Shown: piece by piece, positions 8,560-15,997 of the stretch
Numbering within the stretch: position 1 is the stretch's first letter
Layout: each line of letters begins with the position of its first letter
Assembly: GCA_964432985.1 (NCBI GenBank)
Contig: CAYSPT010000002.1
Span: 62,001-126,000, forward strand
DNA: 64,000 bases
Source: CAYSPT01 sp964432985
Lineage (GTDB): Bacteria; Muiribacteriota; CAYSPT01
Reading direction: 5' to 3'
Made by a program: the position numbers and the translations under genes
The notes under the pieces: generated by a model
Database searches by the model: none
What the model was told of the DNA's origin: nothing
Seen by the model: the letters and a program-made list of their open reading frames with translations, nothing else

Positions 8560-9189
8560 TTAGCGTCTCACAGGATTCCAGTTTGGCTGCTGGTTCTTAG
8601 CCCAGATATACCGTATGGTCACATCCGAGTAAAGATCCAGCTTCTTTCGCGCTTGTTGTACACCTATGTGCACCCGCAATAATGAAATCTTTTCCCGTTG
8701 ATCGCTGGGGTTATCCTTGTACGCAAACTCCTCGAGGCTGCCGGTGGCTTCATCTTTGTAGAATGCGCTGAATAGATTAGGATCAATCTCATCAAACTTC
8801 AAAAGGGTCTGGTTTCGATTGTTTTCAAAACGAATCAGCACATCATCTCCGTCATCTCTTTGTTTCAACGTGTACCTGACCGGTTCCGAATTGCCGAGTT
8901 GCATGTAGATATCAGCAGTCCGGGAAAACTTTTCGAAAATCAGCTTGTCCTGGTGCACCTCGTCGAATTTTTTGGCGGCCCGAAGATCCCGCACTATATA
9001 CTCCATGGCAATCCGTGCCCGCTGCTGCAACACCAGATCGACATTGTCCTGGGCTTCTGTTCTACGAGTCAGAACATTGAACGTGAAAATGATACTGACG
9101 ACTCCCACAGCCAGGACCATGACAACCATTATCTCAACAAAGGTGAAAGCACGGTTTGTACGGTACGTACCCGGAACTGATTGTCTCAC
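8560..9189 (-). CDS. pseudopilin with prepilin N-methylation motif (PilW/GspJ-like)
   Basis: Minor pseudopilin of a type IV pilus or type II secretion-like machine. The leader ends RTNRA and is followed by FTFVEIMVVMVLAVG, the type III signal in which the usual Gly at -1 is replaced by Ala; Glu at +5 is retained. A single hydrophobic helix (about 14-36) is followed by a mostly beta globular domain. It starts at GTG 9189 with AAAGGAG six bases upstream. It is third in an operon after the prepilin peptidase and another pseudopilin, which supports processing by that peptidase. No pilus ATPase, platform or secretin gene is in the window. Confidence 0.82.
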   Translation of the reverse strand: MRQSVPGTYRTNRAFTFVEIMVVMVLAVGVVSIIFTFNVLTRRTEAQDNVDLVLQQRARIAMEYIVRDLRAAKKFDEVHQDKLIFEKFSRTADIYMQLGNSEPVRYTLKQRDDGDDVLIRFENNRNQTLLKFDEIDPNLFSAFYKDEATGSLEEFAYKDNPSDQREKISLLRVHIGVQQARKKLDLYSDVTIRYIWAKNQQPNWNPVRR

Positions 9190-9217
9190 GCATACTCCTT
9201 TCCGTCTCGCTAGCCGT

Positions 9218-9838
9218 TTAGTATTCGGCCCGGTAGGTGACCAACTCCACCATAGGAGAGTCGTTTCCTTTTCTGAAAACCGATACGGTGATTTTTTTCA
9301 ACCGCGAGGGGAAATTGACTGTATCTACTCCTTCATCAACTTCAGTTAACCGTCTATATTTTTCATATCCAGGAGAATAGGGGATGTAATACCGCCCGTG
9401 TATTTCCTTAAATTTTTTTGAGAACCGCCCGTATATCTCAGGGTATTGCTCGGCAAACGCCAGGGTCACCACATCTGAAAACCGTGTCTTGAACAAAATA
9501 GGATTCTCATCCATGGCGATGAATTCTTCGACGAATGTATCTTCGAACACCGGACCGTACACCATAAAATCATCCTGTAACCCCTTGAAAGGGAGAGAGC
9601 GGAGTTGTTCCAGCCTCTCTCTGGCCAGAAGAGAAGCGATCAGATCATCTTTGGCTTTCCTCGTACCCAGGCGGCCCGTCTGAAACAGACGCAGGAGCGG
9701 AAAAATGATCATTCCCAGAATTCCCAGAGCAATAAGGATTTCGATCAGTGAAACTCCAGATCGGCGCGTGCGAATCCGTTTGGGCTGCCCGCATGCGCTT
9801 GCGCACATGGATCCACTTCTTCCTGAGGTCCTCCTCAT
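9218..9838 (-). CDS. pseudopilin (PilV/GspI-like)
   Basis: Minor pseudopilin with an unusually long, basic leader of about 27 residues ending RRSG, cleaved before VSLIEILIALGILG (Gly at -1, Glu at +5). The hydrophobic helix is followed by a region with ARERLEQLRSLPF, typical of PilV/GspI proteins. ATG 9838 is preceded by GGAGGA. The gene begins three bases from the prepilin-peptidase stop and is followed by the PilW/GspJ-like gene, an order consistent with minor pseudopilins co-made with their processing enzyme. Confidence 0.82.
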   Translation of the reverse strand: MRRTSGRSGSMCASACGQPKRIRTRRSGVSLIEILIALGILGMIIFPLLRLFQTGRLGTRKAKDDLIASLLARERLEQLRSLPFKGLQDDFMVYGPVFEDTFVEEFIAMDENPILFKTRFSDVVTLAFAEQYPEIYGRFSKKFKEIHGRYYIPYSPGYEKYRRLTEVDEGVDTVNFPSRLKKITVSVFRKGNDSPMVELVTYRAEY

Positions 9839-9840
9839 AC

Positions 9841-10713
9841 TTAAAACTGTCCTCCAAACAAGCTCATGTACCAGACGCCCAGCTGTTCAACCGGATAAAA
9901 AAACGTTATTGCCGATCCCAGCGCCAGAAACGGCCCGAACGGCATATAGTCACGCCGTTTCTTCAGACGCAGCACCATAAGTAATAGCCCTATGGCAGCA
10001 GCCAGGAAAAACGAAGCCAACAGGGCACGCAAAATACCTTTCCAGCCGACAAATGCTCCAATCAGGGCGGCCAGTTTTATATCCCCCCCGCCCATACCTA
10101 CCTGTCCATACAGTTTTTCACTGACAAAAGCAACCATCCATAAGGCCGCTCCGCCAAGAAACGCTCCGCACAGGGAGTTGAAAAGCGTGTACCCGGGCAG
10201 ACCGGTCAAATCTATCCATCCCAAGGCTGACGCTCCCTGAATCAGACCGTGAAAACCAATCCCCACCACCACACCGGGCAGCGTGATTGCGTCAGGTATG
10301 ATCTGAAACCGGATATCGATGAACGATACCACAATCAGGGTCGATAACAGAACAATCCCCAGTGCCTTGGGGGCAAATCCCGGCGGCCCCCACCACAGAA
10401 CCGCCATAAATGAGAACGCGGTCAGGGTTTCAACCAGCGGGTATACGGGAGAAATCCTCTTCGTACAGTACGCGCACCGCCCCCCTTGAAACAGATAGCT
10501 GAACACAGGGATGAGGTTTCGCACTTTCAGGGTAACCCGGCACCCTGGACAGTGCGAACGGGGAAATATGATGGACTCCGCACGAGGAATCCGCCAGATA
10601 CACACATTGAGAAAACTTCCGACCATCAAACCAAGCATCAGAACGACACCGCTTCGGAAGATTTCCTGCAACGACATACCTGACAGGCTGTAACTACCGA
10701 GATACTCAAACAT
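9841..10713 (-). CDS. prepilin peptidase / N-methyltransferase (A24A)
   Basis: Inner-membrane aspartic peptidase that cleaves prepilin leaders and methylates the new N-terminus. The N-terminal domain has GSFLNVCIWRIP and the two zinc-knuckle pairs CPGC and CAYC; the peptidase domain has the catalytic aspartates in FIDIRFQIIPD and GGGDIK. About seven to eight membrane spans are predicted. Start ATG 10713 gives 290 residues; an upstream extension would run into the divergent promoter. The -10 box TATAAT at 10723-10728 is so close that the transcript would be essentially leaderless. Followed by two pseudopilin genes, its likely substrates. Confidence 0.93.
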   Translation of the reverse strand: MFEYLGSYSLSGMSLQEIFRSGVVLMLGLMVGSFLNVCIWRIPRAESIIFPRSHCPGCRVTLKVRNLIPVFSYLFQGGRCAYCTKRISPVYPLVETLTAFSFMAVLWWGPPGFAPKALGIVLLSTLIVVSFIDIRFQIIPDAITLPGVVVGIGFHGLIQGASALGWIDLTGLPGYTLFNSLCGAFLGGAALWMVAFVSEKLYGQVGMGGGDIKLAALIGAFVGWKGILRALLASFFLAAAIGLLLMVLRLKKRRDYMPFGPFLALGSAITFFYPVEQLGVWYMSLFGGQF

Positions 10714-10722
10714 TTCGTACCT

Positions 10723-10752
10723 ATTATACAGGCGCCGCTCAGACTTCGGCAA
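10723..10752 (-). promoter_or_regulatory. promoter of the prepilin-peptidase operon
   Basis: On the minus strand: TTGCCG (10747-10752), 18-base spacer, TATAAT (10723-10728). The predicted start point near 10716 lies about three bases from ATG 10713, leaving no room for a ribosome-binding site. Confidence 0.75.
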
Positions 10753-10806
10753 GAGGTGAGCATGATGAGTCTTTCGGGCTGCGCTGACGGACAGCCTCCA
10801 TGAGAG

Positions 10807-10835
10807 TTGACAGTCTTTAAATGAGCCGGTACACT
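10807..10835 (+). promoter_or_regulatory. promoter of the glycosyltransferase gene
   Basis: TTGACA (10807-10812), 17-base spacer, TACACT (10830-10835). The predicted start point is near 10842, two bases from GTG 10844 and fourteen from ATG 10856, so the message is leaderless or nearly so. It is divergent from the prepilin-peptidase promoter 55 bases away. Confidence 0.78.
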
Positions 10836-10855
10836 GATGAACTGTGAATACACCA

Positions 10856-11959
10856 ATGAATCTCTTGATAGTCAGTACCAACCGATGGGACTACGGAGGA
10901 GCCGAGAAAGTTCTGTACCTCCTTCTGACGCAGCGTAACCGGGAAGTTTATTCTCCCACACTCATTATTTCACATCAGGGGCATTTTGCATCCATGCTCC
11001 AGGAATCCAATATCGACTATGAGGTCATGGATTTTTCCAGCTACCCCACCGCCCTGAGGGACATGAAACGTTTTTTCAGCCGTTCGGAGCAAGCGTACGA
11101 TGCTGTCCTGTGCAACTCGTCAATGGCTGCGAGGGTAGTGGGTTTGCTGAAGCCGTGGCATCGCCTGTCGGTTATGTACTATGCCCACGGCCGGCGCGGT
11201 TTTCTAAGCCATTGCCTGTTACAGGCTTTCAGTGACCGGATAGCGGCGGTTTCGAGATTTATTGCCACCAGTTTTCCATCTTCCGCTGCCCCCGGCATGA
11301 CGGTAATACACAATGGGATACCCATTTCTCCACCGGTGCCACCTGGCGGACGGGACGATGCACTATCCGTCCTTAAGCAGACACTGGGACTGTCCGGCGG
11401 TCCCGTAGTAGGCAGTGTGGGCAGGTTGTCCCGGGTCAAAGGCTATCACGATCTAGTGGCCGCATTTCCGGCGGTACTGTCCAGACACCCGCAGGCACAC
11501 CTTCTCATCGTGGGGGATGGGGGTGAGCGCGAAGAACTGGAATCGCTCGCTGCCCGGTGCGGTATATCGGAGAACACTGTTTTTACGGGATTTCAAAGTG
11601 ACGTGGCTCCCTATTTCAGTCTCCTTGATATCTTCGTTCTTCCATCCACCTGGCAGGAACCTTTCGGGCTTGTATTGATCGAAGCAATGGCGGCCTATCT
11701 TCCGGTAGTAGCCACCTCCGTCGGAGGTGTCCCGGAAATAGTACTGGACGGTGAAACAGGGCTGCTTGTCAAACCCAATAGACCGGACGAACTGGCCGCG
11801 GCGGTCAATACTCTGCTCGACGATTCCCATCGGGCGGCTTACATGGGCCGGGCGGGGAGAGGCCGTGCGGAAAATCTCTTCAATATCAACTTGATGGTCA
11901 GAAAGTTCGAAGACGCTCTGCGAAGTATGGCAGAACCCAATGATAATCCGTGCTTATAA
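10856..11959 (+). CDS. glycosyltransferase family 4 (group 1)
   Basis: GT-B retaining glycosyltransferase of 367 residues, probably transferring a nucleotide-activated sugar to a cell-surface glycan or lipid. The N-terminal acceptor domain begins with NLLIVSTNRWDYGGAEKV, containing the usual GGAE nucleotide loop; the C-terminal donor domain has GRLSRVKG, LLIVGDGGE and the E-x7-E motif in EPFGLVLIEAM followed by VGGVPEIV. ATG 10856 is preferred, with GTG 10844 four codons earlier as an alternative; neither has a Shine-Dalgarno motif. No other glycan genes are adjacent, so the acceptor is unknown. Confidence 0.9.
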   Translation: MNLLIVSTNRWDYGGAEKVLYLLLTQRNREVYSPTLIISHQGHFASMLQESNIDYEVMDFSSYPTALRDMKRFFSRSEQAYDAVLCNSSMAARVVGLLKPWHRLSVMYYAHGRRGFLSHCLLQAFSDRIAAVSRFIATSFPSSAAPGMTVIHNGIPISPPVPPGGRDDALSVLKQTLGLSGGPVVGSVGRLSRVKGYHDLVAAFPAVLSRHPQAHLLIVGDGGEREELESLAARCGISENTVFTGFQSDVAPYFSLLDIFVLPSTWQEPFGLVLIEAMAAYLPVVATSVGGVPEIVLDGETGLLVKPNRPDELAAAVNTLLDDSHRAAYMGRAGRGRAENLFNINLMVRKFEDALRSMAEPNDNPCL

Positions 11960-12036
11960 TTAGTTTGTAAAGATTCAGACAATCCTGTTATTTATCGGTT
12001 AAACAGCTTCTTTTCCCCCTGGGAAATTTATTAATG

Positions 12037-12066
12037 TTGCATGAATTGGCAGTAATATGTTATACT
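12037..12066 (+). promoter_or_regulatory. promoter upstream of the FHA protein
   Basis: TTGCAT (12037-12042), 18-base spacer, TATACT (12061-12066) in an AT-rich stretch. It gives a leader of about 125 bases to ATG 12198. Confidence 0.6.
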
Positions 12067-12197
12067 CCGTTATTGATTATGGCTTTCACAAGTTCTAAGT
12101 ATACCCTTAATGGGTGGGATCAGAAAGTCGATATATTATATAGCAAGATGAGATGAATTTTTCTTTATGCATCGTGTTTGATTGGAAGTGAATTTAC

Positions 12198-12974
12198 ATG
12201 GGTATGCGGAGAGAGCTTGAAGTTTATTCGGGCGGCAACAAACTCCAGACTCTGGTCTTAAGGAAGAAAAAAACCCAGATTGGCGGCAAGATAGTCAAGA
12301 AGGGTCAGGAGAAAAATGACATAACGCTGGAAGACGAGAAGATTGCCAGGAGGCATGCACAAGTCATTCTGGACGGGAACATCGTCTACATACAGAACCT
12401 TCATAAGGACCACAGCACGATAGTCAACGGCAAAGCCATCGTGAAGAGGGAACTGAAGGATAAAGACGAGATCAGTGTCGGGCCTTACCGGGTGACCTAC
12501 CGCGTACACAAAGAAGTCAACTGGGTACCGATTATTGCCGTGGGAGTAATAGTATTTGTTGGCCTGATTCTGTTCCTTACGGCGGAAACACCTTCCGACA
12601 AATATGTCCGTGCCACAAGGTTGATCAACAGCGACCCCGTTACCGCGATGGAAGCCCTGCAGGATCTGGTGAGCAAGTATCCCCTCAACCCGTATTACAA
12701 AGTGGGCCTTGCTCACTCCTACTACAAGGTAGGCGAATTGGTTTCCAAAACAGGGACTACCTGGGTGACCTACCTGCAGAAAGCTGAGCACACCTACCTG
12801 CAATTCGCGCAGACGAAAGATTTCTCCCCTGTCCTGGAGGATAAAGCGTTCTGGCAGAAGATCACGACCGATCTGCAGGTACAAATGAGTAACTACCAGG
12901 ACGGGGTAAACATGGTCAATCAGCTTCGCACCGACCTGAAAAAAATTCAGGATATGCAAAAAGGCGTGTTCTAA
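12198..12974 (+). CDS. FHA-domain transmembrane protein with TPR-like C-terminus
   Basis: Cytoplasmic forkhead-associated domain (about 1-105) with the phosphothreonine-pocket residues recognisable in NDITLEDEKIARRHAQV and HSTIVNGK, then one transmembrane helix (about 112-131, VPIIAVGVIVFVGLILFLTA) and an extracytoplasmic helical domain with TPR-like spacing (about 135-258). FHA domains bind phosphothreonine peptides, so the protein probably couples a Ser/Thr kinase signal to an envelope complex; no kinase is in the window. The C-terminal half ends in a short amphipathic coil. The gene has its own promoter and is not overlapped by neighbours. Confidence 0.85.
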   Translation: MGMRRELEVYSGGNKLQTLVLRKKKTQIGGKIVKKGQEKNDITLEDEKIARRHAQVILDGNIVYIQNLHKDHSTIVNGKAIVKRELKDKDEISVGPYRVTYRVHKEVNWVPIIAVGVIVFVGLILFLTAETPSDKYVRATRLINSDPVTAMEALQDLVSKYPLNPYYKVGLAHSYYKVGELVSKTGTTWVTYLQKAEHTYLQFAQTKDFSPVLEDKAFWQKITTDLQVQMSNYQDGVNMVNQLRTDLKKIQDMQKGVF

Positions 12975-12987
12975 ACCGTACAAGCCG

Positions 12988-13087
12988 ACGTCATCGCAAG
13001 AGCCCCAACAAATGCAGCAGGGCCGGTTTTAAATAGGACAAACTCACGTCATCGCAAGAGCCCCATAAAATGCAGCAGGGCCGGTTT
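12988..13087 (+). repeat. direct repeat, two units 58 bp apart
   Basis: ACGTCATCGCAAGAGCCCC, then about five variable bases, then TGCAGCAGGGCCGGTTT, occurs twice with a period of 58 bases. The units differ only in the short A-rich middle. Each unit contains GCCC and GGGC words but no long stem. Confidence 0.85.
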
Positions 13088-13092
13088 AATCT

Positions 13093-13229
13093 GTTCTACA
13101 GACCAATAGGAAGCAATCAGCATTCTTGGGAAACATCTCGTTCAATTCCATTACGCCCACCACAAACCCAGTCTTCGTTCAAAGCTGGCGTTACCACCCT
13201 CCAGCAAGAAGTATAGAAAGTTAGATGTA
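13093..13229 (+). repeat. family 1 interspersed repeat, copy B
   Basis: Aligns over about 135 bases with the copy at 52196-52333: shared words include CCAATAGGAAG, CATCTCGTTCA or CTTCTCGTTCA, CCACCCTCCAGCAAG and TAGAAAGT. By eye about two thirds of positions agree. Noncoding in all copies. Confidence 0.85.
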
Positions 13230-13347
13230 GTGGTATTAAACGAGAAGGACTTTTACAATTTTTCCGCTTATTCATAATCTATACAATCAAACATATATAA
13301 AGTATCATCCAATATCCTCCGATATATGGTTGCGAGAGGTGATACTG

Positions 13348-13707
13348 ATGCGGTGCGGTAATTGTGGCTATGTCAACCGGCAGGGAAGCCGTGTCTGCAA
13401 CCTTTGCGGAGCCTTGATGATGGACAGGAAAGTGTCCCGGAAGAAAAAGATAATCAACGAGTTTTCCCGCAAACCACTTATCAAGGTTAAACGGTGCGTC
13501 AAGTGCGGTCACATCAATACTGGCAATGATATTTTCTGTGACCAGTGCGGCAACGAACTGGTAGCGGTTGAAGACACCCCTGCCCCTCAGATAACTTCCA
13601 GTATTGCAGCTACTTCCGAACGTTCACTGTCTTCCGCGGTACTGACGGCCATATTAATGACTACCGGTTTTGTCTGCGGGACGCTCTTTGGAGTATTACT
13701 CCTCTAA
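13348..13707 (+). CDS. double zinc-ribbon membrane protein
   Basis: Protein of 119 residues with two zinc-ribbon knuckle sets: CGNCGYVN with CNLCG (about 3-23), and CVKCGHIN with CDQCG (about 51-72). A Pro/Thr-rich linker leads to one C-terminal transmembrane helix (about 95-117). Zinc ribbons of this DUF-type usually mediate protein contacts; function unknown. ATG 13348 follows GAGAGGTG; a TTG six codons earlier is unlikely. The next gene is a related but degenerate zinc-ribbon membrane protein, suggesting duplication. Immediately after the stop lies a 39-bp element related to the palindromic repeat at 53599. Confidence 0.8.
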   Translation: MRCGNCGYVNRQGSRVCNLCGALMMDRKVSRKKKIINEFSRKPLIKVKRCVKCGHINTGNDIFCDQCGNELVAVEDTPAPQITSSIAATSERSLSSAVLTAILMTTGFVCGTLFGVLLL

Positions 13708-13746
13708 CCCGAATAACTCATGAATTGAGTGCATGAATAAAGCGGG
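13708..13746. mobile_element. 39-bp collapsed MITE-like element
   Basis: Begins CCCGAATAACTCATGAA, matching the left end of the 175-bp palindromic element at 53599 (CCCGAATAATTCATGAA) at 16 of 17 positions, and ends GCATGAATAAAGCGGG, roughly the inverted counterpart. It looks like the two ends joined with the interior missing, and it abuts the stop codon of the preceding gene. Confidence 0.6.
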
Positions 13747-13771
13747 TTAAAATTCCGGAAAGTTACAAACT

Positions 13772-14227
13772 ATGAAATTGTTTGCTCCGCGAGAAGATAC
13801 CGGATGGAAAAAGCAGCTTATTTGTGCCCGTTTCGGACACAAAAACAGCCCCGGGTCTATTTTCTGCGACGAGTGCGGCGCTGAGTTGATACCGGTATTT
13901 GAAAGAGATATTCCTGAAAAGCCTTCTCTCAACGTCGTCATACAGGGAGCCATCCGGGTACTGGGAGTAATAACCCTGCTGTCCATCATCGTTCTGTCTG
14001 CTAATTTCACCTACCATTATCTCACCGGAACCGGAAATTATTTGGAAGCTATCGCGGGAGTCAAACTTCACCTGGTTTCCATCGCCGGCGCCGCAGTCGG
14101 GTGCCTGCTGGCCACAATCATGGCCGTTCTCTGGAGAAATTTTCTGGCTGAAGAACGACGATTTACCTCTTTTTCACTACCCCTGGGAATACTGGGCGCA
14201 GTCGGCGGCTTGGTAATCTTCAGTTGA
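13772..14227 (+). CDS. zinc-ribbon-derived membrane protein (151 aa)
   Basis: Related to the preceding gene but with only one, damaged ribbon: ICARFGHKNSPGSIFCDECG aligns with CVKCGHINTGNDIFCDQCG of the neighbour, but the second cysteine of the first knuckle is Phe, so zinc binding is doubtful. Three hydrophobic segments (about 58-80, 96-116, 128-150) follow. No enzyme motif is visible; function unknown. The last codons GTCGGCGGCTTGGTAATCTTCAG are duplicated 55 bases downstream (14256-14278), outside the gene. Confidence 0.75.
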   Translation: MKLFAPREDTGWKKQLICARFGHKNSPGSIFCDECGAELIPVFERDIPEKPSLNVVIQGAIRVLGVITLLSIIVLSANFTYHYLTGTGNYLEAIAGVKLHLVSIAGAAVGCLLATIMAVLWRNFLAEERRFTSFSLPLGILGAVGGLVIFS

Positions 14228-14278
14228 CAAGCATCCTACCACATTTTTCCCCATCGTCGGCGGCTTGGTAATCTTCAG
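14201..14278 (+). repeat. 23-bp direct repeat spanning a gene end
   Basis: Identical 23-base units at 14201-14223 and 14256-14278, period 55. The first encodes the last residues (VGGLVIFS) of the zinc-ribbon-derived membrane protein; the second is noncoding. Confidence 0.9.
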
Positions 14279-14294
14279 CTAGTCCGCTCCTTAG

Positions 14295-15209
14295 CTAGCC
14301 TACCTCATCTGAAAGCTTCTGCGAGCGATTCAGCCGTGATTTCATAGTACCCCTCAGTTTGGTGTGAAGTGTATCGAAAAAGTTCGTCCCTTCCAGGGAC
14401 ACCAGCAGTGCGGGACAGTCGGAACTGGAAACACGCAGTGTTTCGCCATCTTTGAGATGTGTGGTGTACTGACCATCGATGGTAAGCCCGATTCCAACCT
14501 CTTCACGCCCAGAAAACACCCTGGCGGAAACTGTCTGCTCCGCGGAAAGGACCAGGGGCCGCGAACCGATGGTGTGAGGGCAGATAGGAGTAATGAGAAT
14601 ACTCTTTAAAAGAGGATATGCCACCGGCCCGCCTGCGGAAAGGGAATAACCGGTGGAACCGGTAGGAGTGGCCACAATGAGGCCATCCCCAAGATACCGG
14701 TCAACCAGTTTTCCGTCTACCTTCAGCTGGATATCGATTACTCTGGCGAAGGCTTCCCTGGCAATGACAAAGTCGTTGAGGGCAAGATATTCACGACCGG
14801 GGGAATCACCGGATTCTCCGACAGCAGCCGTCAGCATGAGCCGCTCTTCTCTCACCCAACGTCCTGCTTGCAGATAATCAAGCGCTTTGTCTATTTTTTC
14901 GGGACCAACTTCTGCCAGAAACCCGAGTTTTCCCAGGTTAATCCCCAGCACCGGGAGATTGAGAGGAGAAAACCGTTTGGTAACCGATATAAGTGTCCCA
15001 TCACCTCCCAGGACAAGCAGTATATCGGCTTTTTCAGCCAGTACTGTATCATTCATTACCTTTCTGGAAGTTTTACAGCACTCGCCGGTGGATTCATCGC
15101 AAAACACCTGGATCCCCCTGCAAGCGGACTTTTCAATAATCAAGCCTACCAGCTCAAGTGCTTCCGGTTTGAATGCGTTCGCAACAATTCCCAGCGCTTT
15201 AACGTTCAT
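14295..15209 (-). CDS. nadK: NAD kinase
   Basis: Phosphorylates NAD to NADP using ATP or polyphosphate in the cytoplasm. Diagnostic motifs are present: LGGDGTLI (about 58-65) and PTGSTGYSLSAGGP (about 170-183), plus the NDFVIAR segment. Length 304 is normal. The start at ATG 15209 overlaps the tlyA stop as ATGA; a GTG or ATG six codons earlier would lie inside tlyA. It is the last gene of the long operon read from xseA. The tlyA-nadK neighbourhood is a widespread bacterial arrangement. Confidence 0.95.
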   Translation of the reverse strand: MNVKALGIVANAFKPEALELVGLIIEKSACRGIQVFCDESTGECCKTSRKVMNDTVLAEKADILLVLGGDGTLISVTKRFSPLNLPVLGINLGKLGFLAEVGPEKIDKALDYLQAGRWVREERLMLTAAVGESGDSPGREYLALNDFVIAREAFARVIDIQLKVDGKLVDRYLGDGLIVATPTGSTGYSLSAGGPVAYPLLKSILITPICPHTIGSRPLVLSAEQTVSARVFSGREEVGIGLTIDGQYTTHLKDGETLRVSSSDCPALLVSLEGTNFFDTLHTKLRGTMKSRLNRSQKLSDEVG

Positions 15210-15997
15210 TGGACATTCTCCAGCCATGACTGCCAGATTTCCTCACCGACGTGACCACCACACCGCGTTTGCTCACCGGGGGCTTCCAGCAATACAAAAC
15301 ATTCCCGGTTTCCGGCCGGTCCGTGAACCAGTGAAGAAGCTATTCCCCGGGGTACGAACCCTCCATCGACATACGCTTCGACGATATCGTGAACCGCCTT
15401 TACTCTTAGCTCCCGTTCACGTACGACGCCACCCTTTCCCACCAGTTCTCTACCAACTTCGAACTGCGGCTTTACCATAAGCAGTGCCAGGGCTCGAGCT
15501 GGAAGAATAGTTTTTATCGGCTCGAGCAATAACCTCAGCGATATGAACGACACATCGCAGGTAATCAGGTCCGGTGACCAGGGCAGTTGGTCCGCAGTAA
15601 GGTTCCTGGCATTTGTTCTCTCCATCATATGAACCCGGGAATCACACTGCAGTTTCCAGGCCAGTTGCCCGTACCCTACATCGCACGCGACTACTTCGTG
15701 AGCCCCCCGGCTCAGCAGGCAGTCCACAAACCCTCCCGTTGACGCCCCTATATCCAGGATTCTTTTTCCCGTCACATCCAGACCTAGACAATCCAGGGCA
15801 CCAGCCAACTTGTCGCCGCCCCGGCTGACATACCGCTTTTTATTACGAATTCGAATGGCCGCATGGTGTGTAACCTGTGTGCCGGCCTTGGTGACCGGGG
15901 AGTCATCAACCAGCACCTCACCCGCAAGAATCATACCCCTGGCTTTACTCCGTGTTTCCGCTATTCCCTGACGCACCAGGAGCTCGTCAAGCCTCAT
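15206..15997 (-). CDS. tlyA: TlyA-family rRNA 2'-O-methyltransferase
   Basis: S4 RNA-binding domain (MRLDELLVRQGIAETRSKA, about 1-60) fused to an FtsJ/RrmJ-type SAM-dependent methyltransferase (GKRILDIGASTGGF, about 80-93). Known members methylate cytidines of 16S and 23S rRNA. Conserved Lys-Asp-Lys-Glu type residues are represented by SRGGDKL, CDVSFISL and MVKPQFEVG. The start at 15997 overlaps the dxs stop by eleven bases, indicating coupling. Length 263 is normal for the family. Confidence 0.9.
   Translation of the reverse strand: MRLDELLVRQGIAETRSKARGMILAGEVLVDDSPVTKAGTQVTHHAAIRIRNKKRYVSRGGDKLAGALDCLGLDVTGKRILDIGASTGGFVDCLLSRGAHEVVACDVGYGQLAWKLQCDSRVHMMERTNARNLTADQLPWSPDLITCDVSFISLRLLLEPIKTILPARALALLMVKPQFEVGRELVGKGGVVRERELRVKAVHDIVEAYVDGGFVPRGIASSLVHGPAGNRECFVLLEAPGEQTRCGGHVGEEIWQSWLENVQ

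Larger units (their letters stand above)
12975..13347. other. 373-base intergenic region with a 58-bp-period duplication and a family 1 repeat
   Basis: Between the FHA gene and the first zinc-ribbon gene. It contains two near-identical 43-base units (12988-13030 and 13046-13087), then a long copy of interspersed repeat family 1 (13093-13229), then an AT-rich stretch (13230-13330) that probably holds the promoter of the next gene, although no -35/-10 pair stands out. No credible reading frame. Confidence 0.7.
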
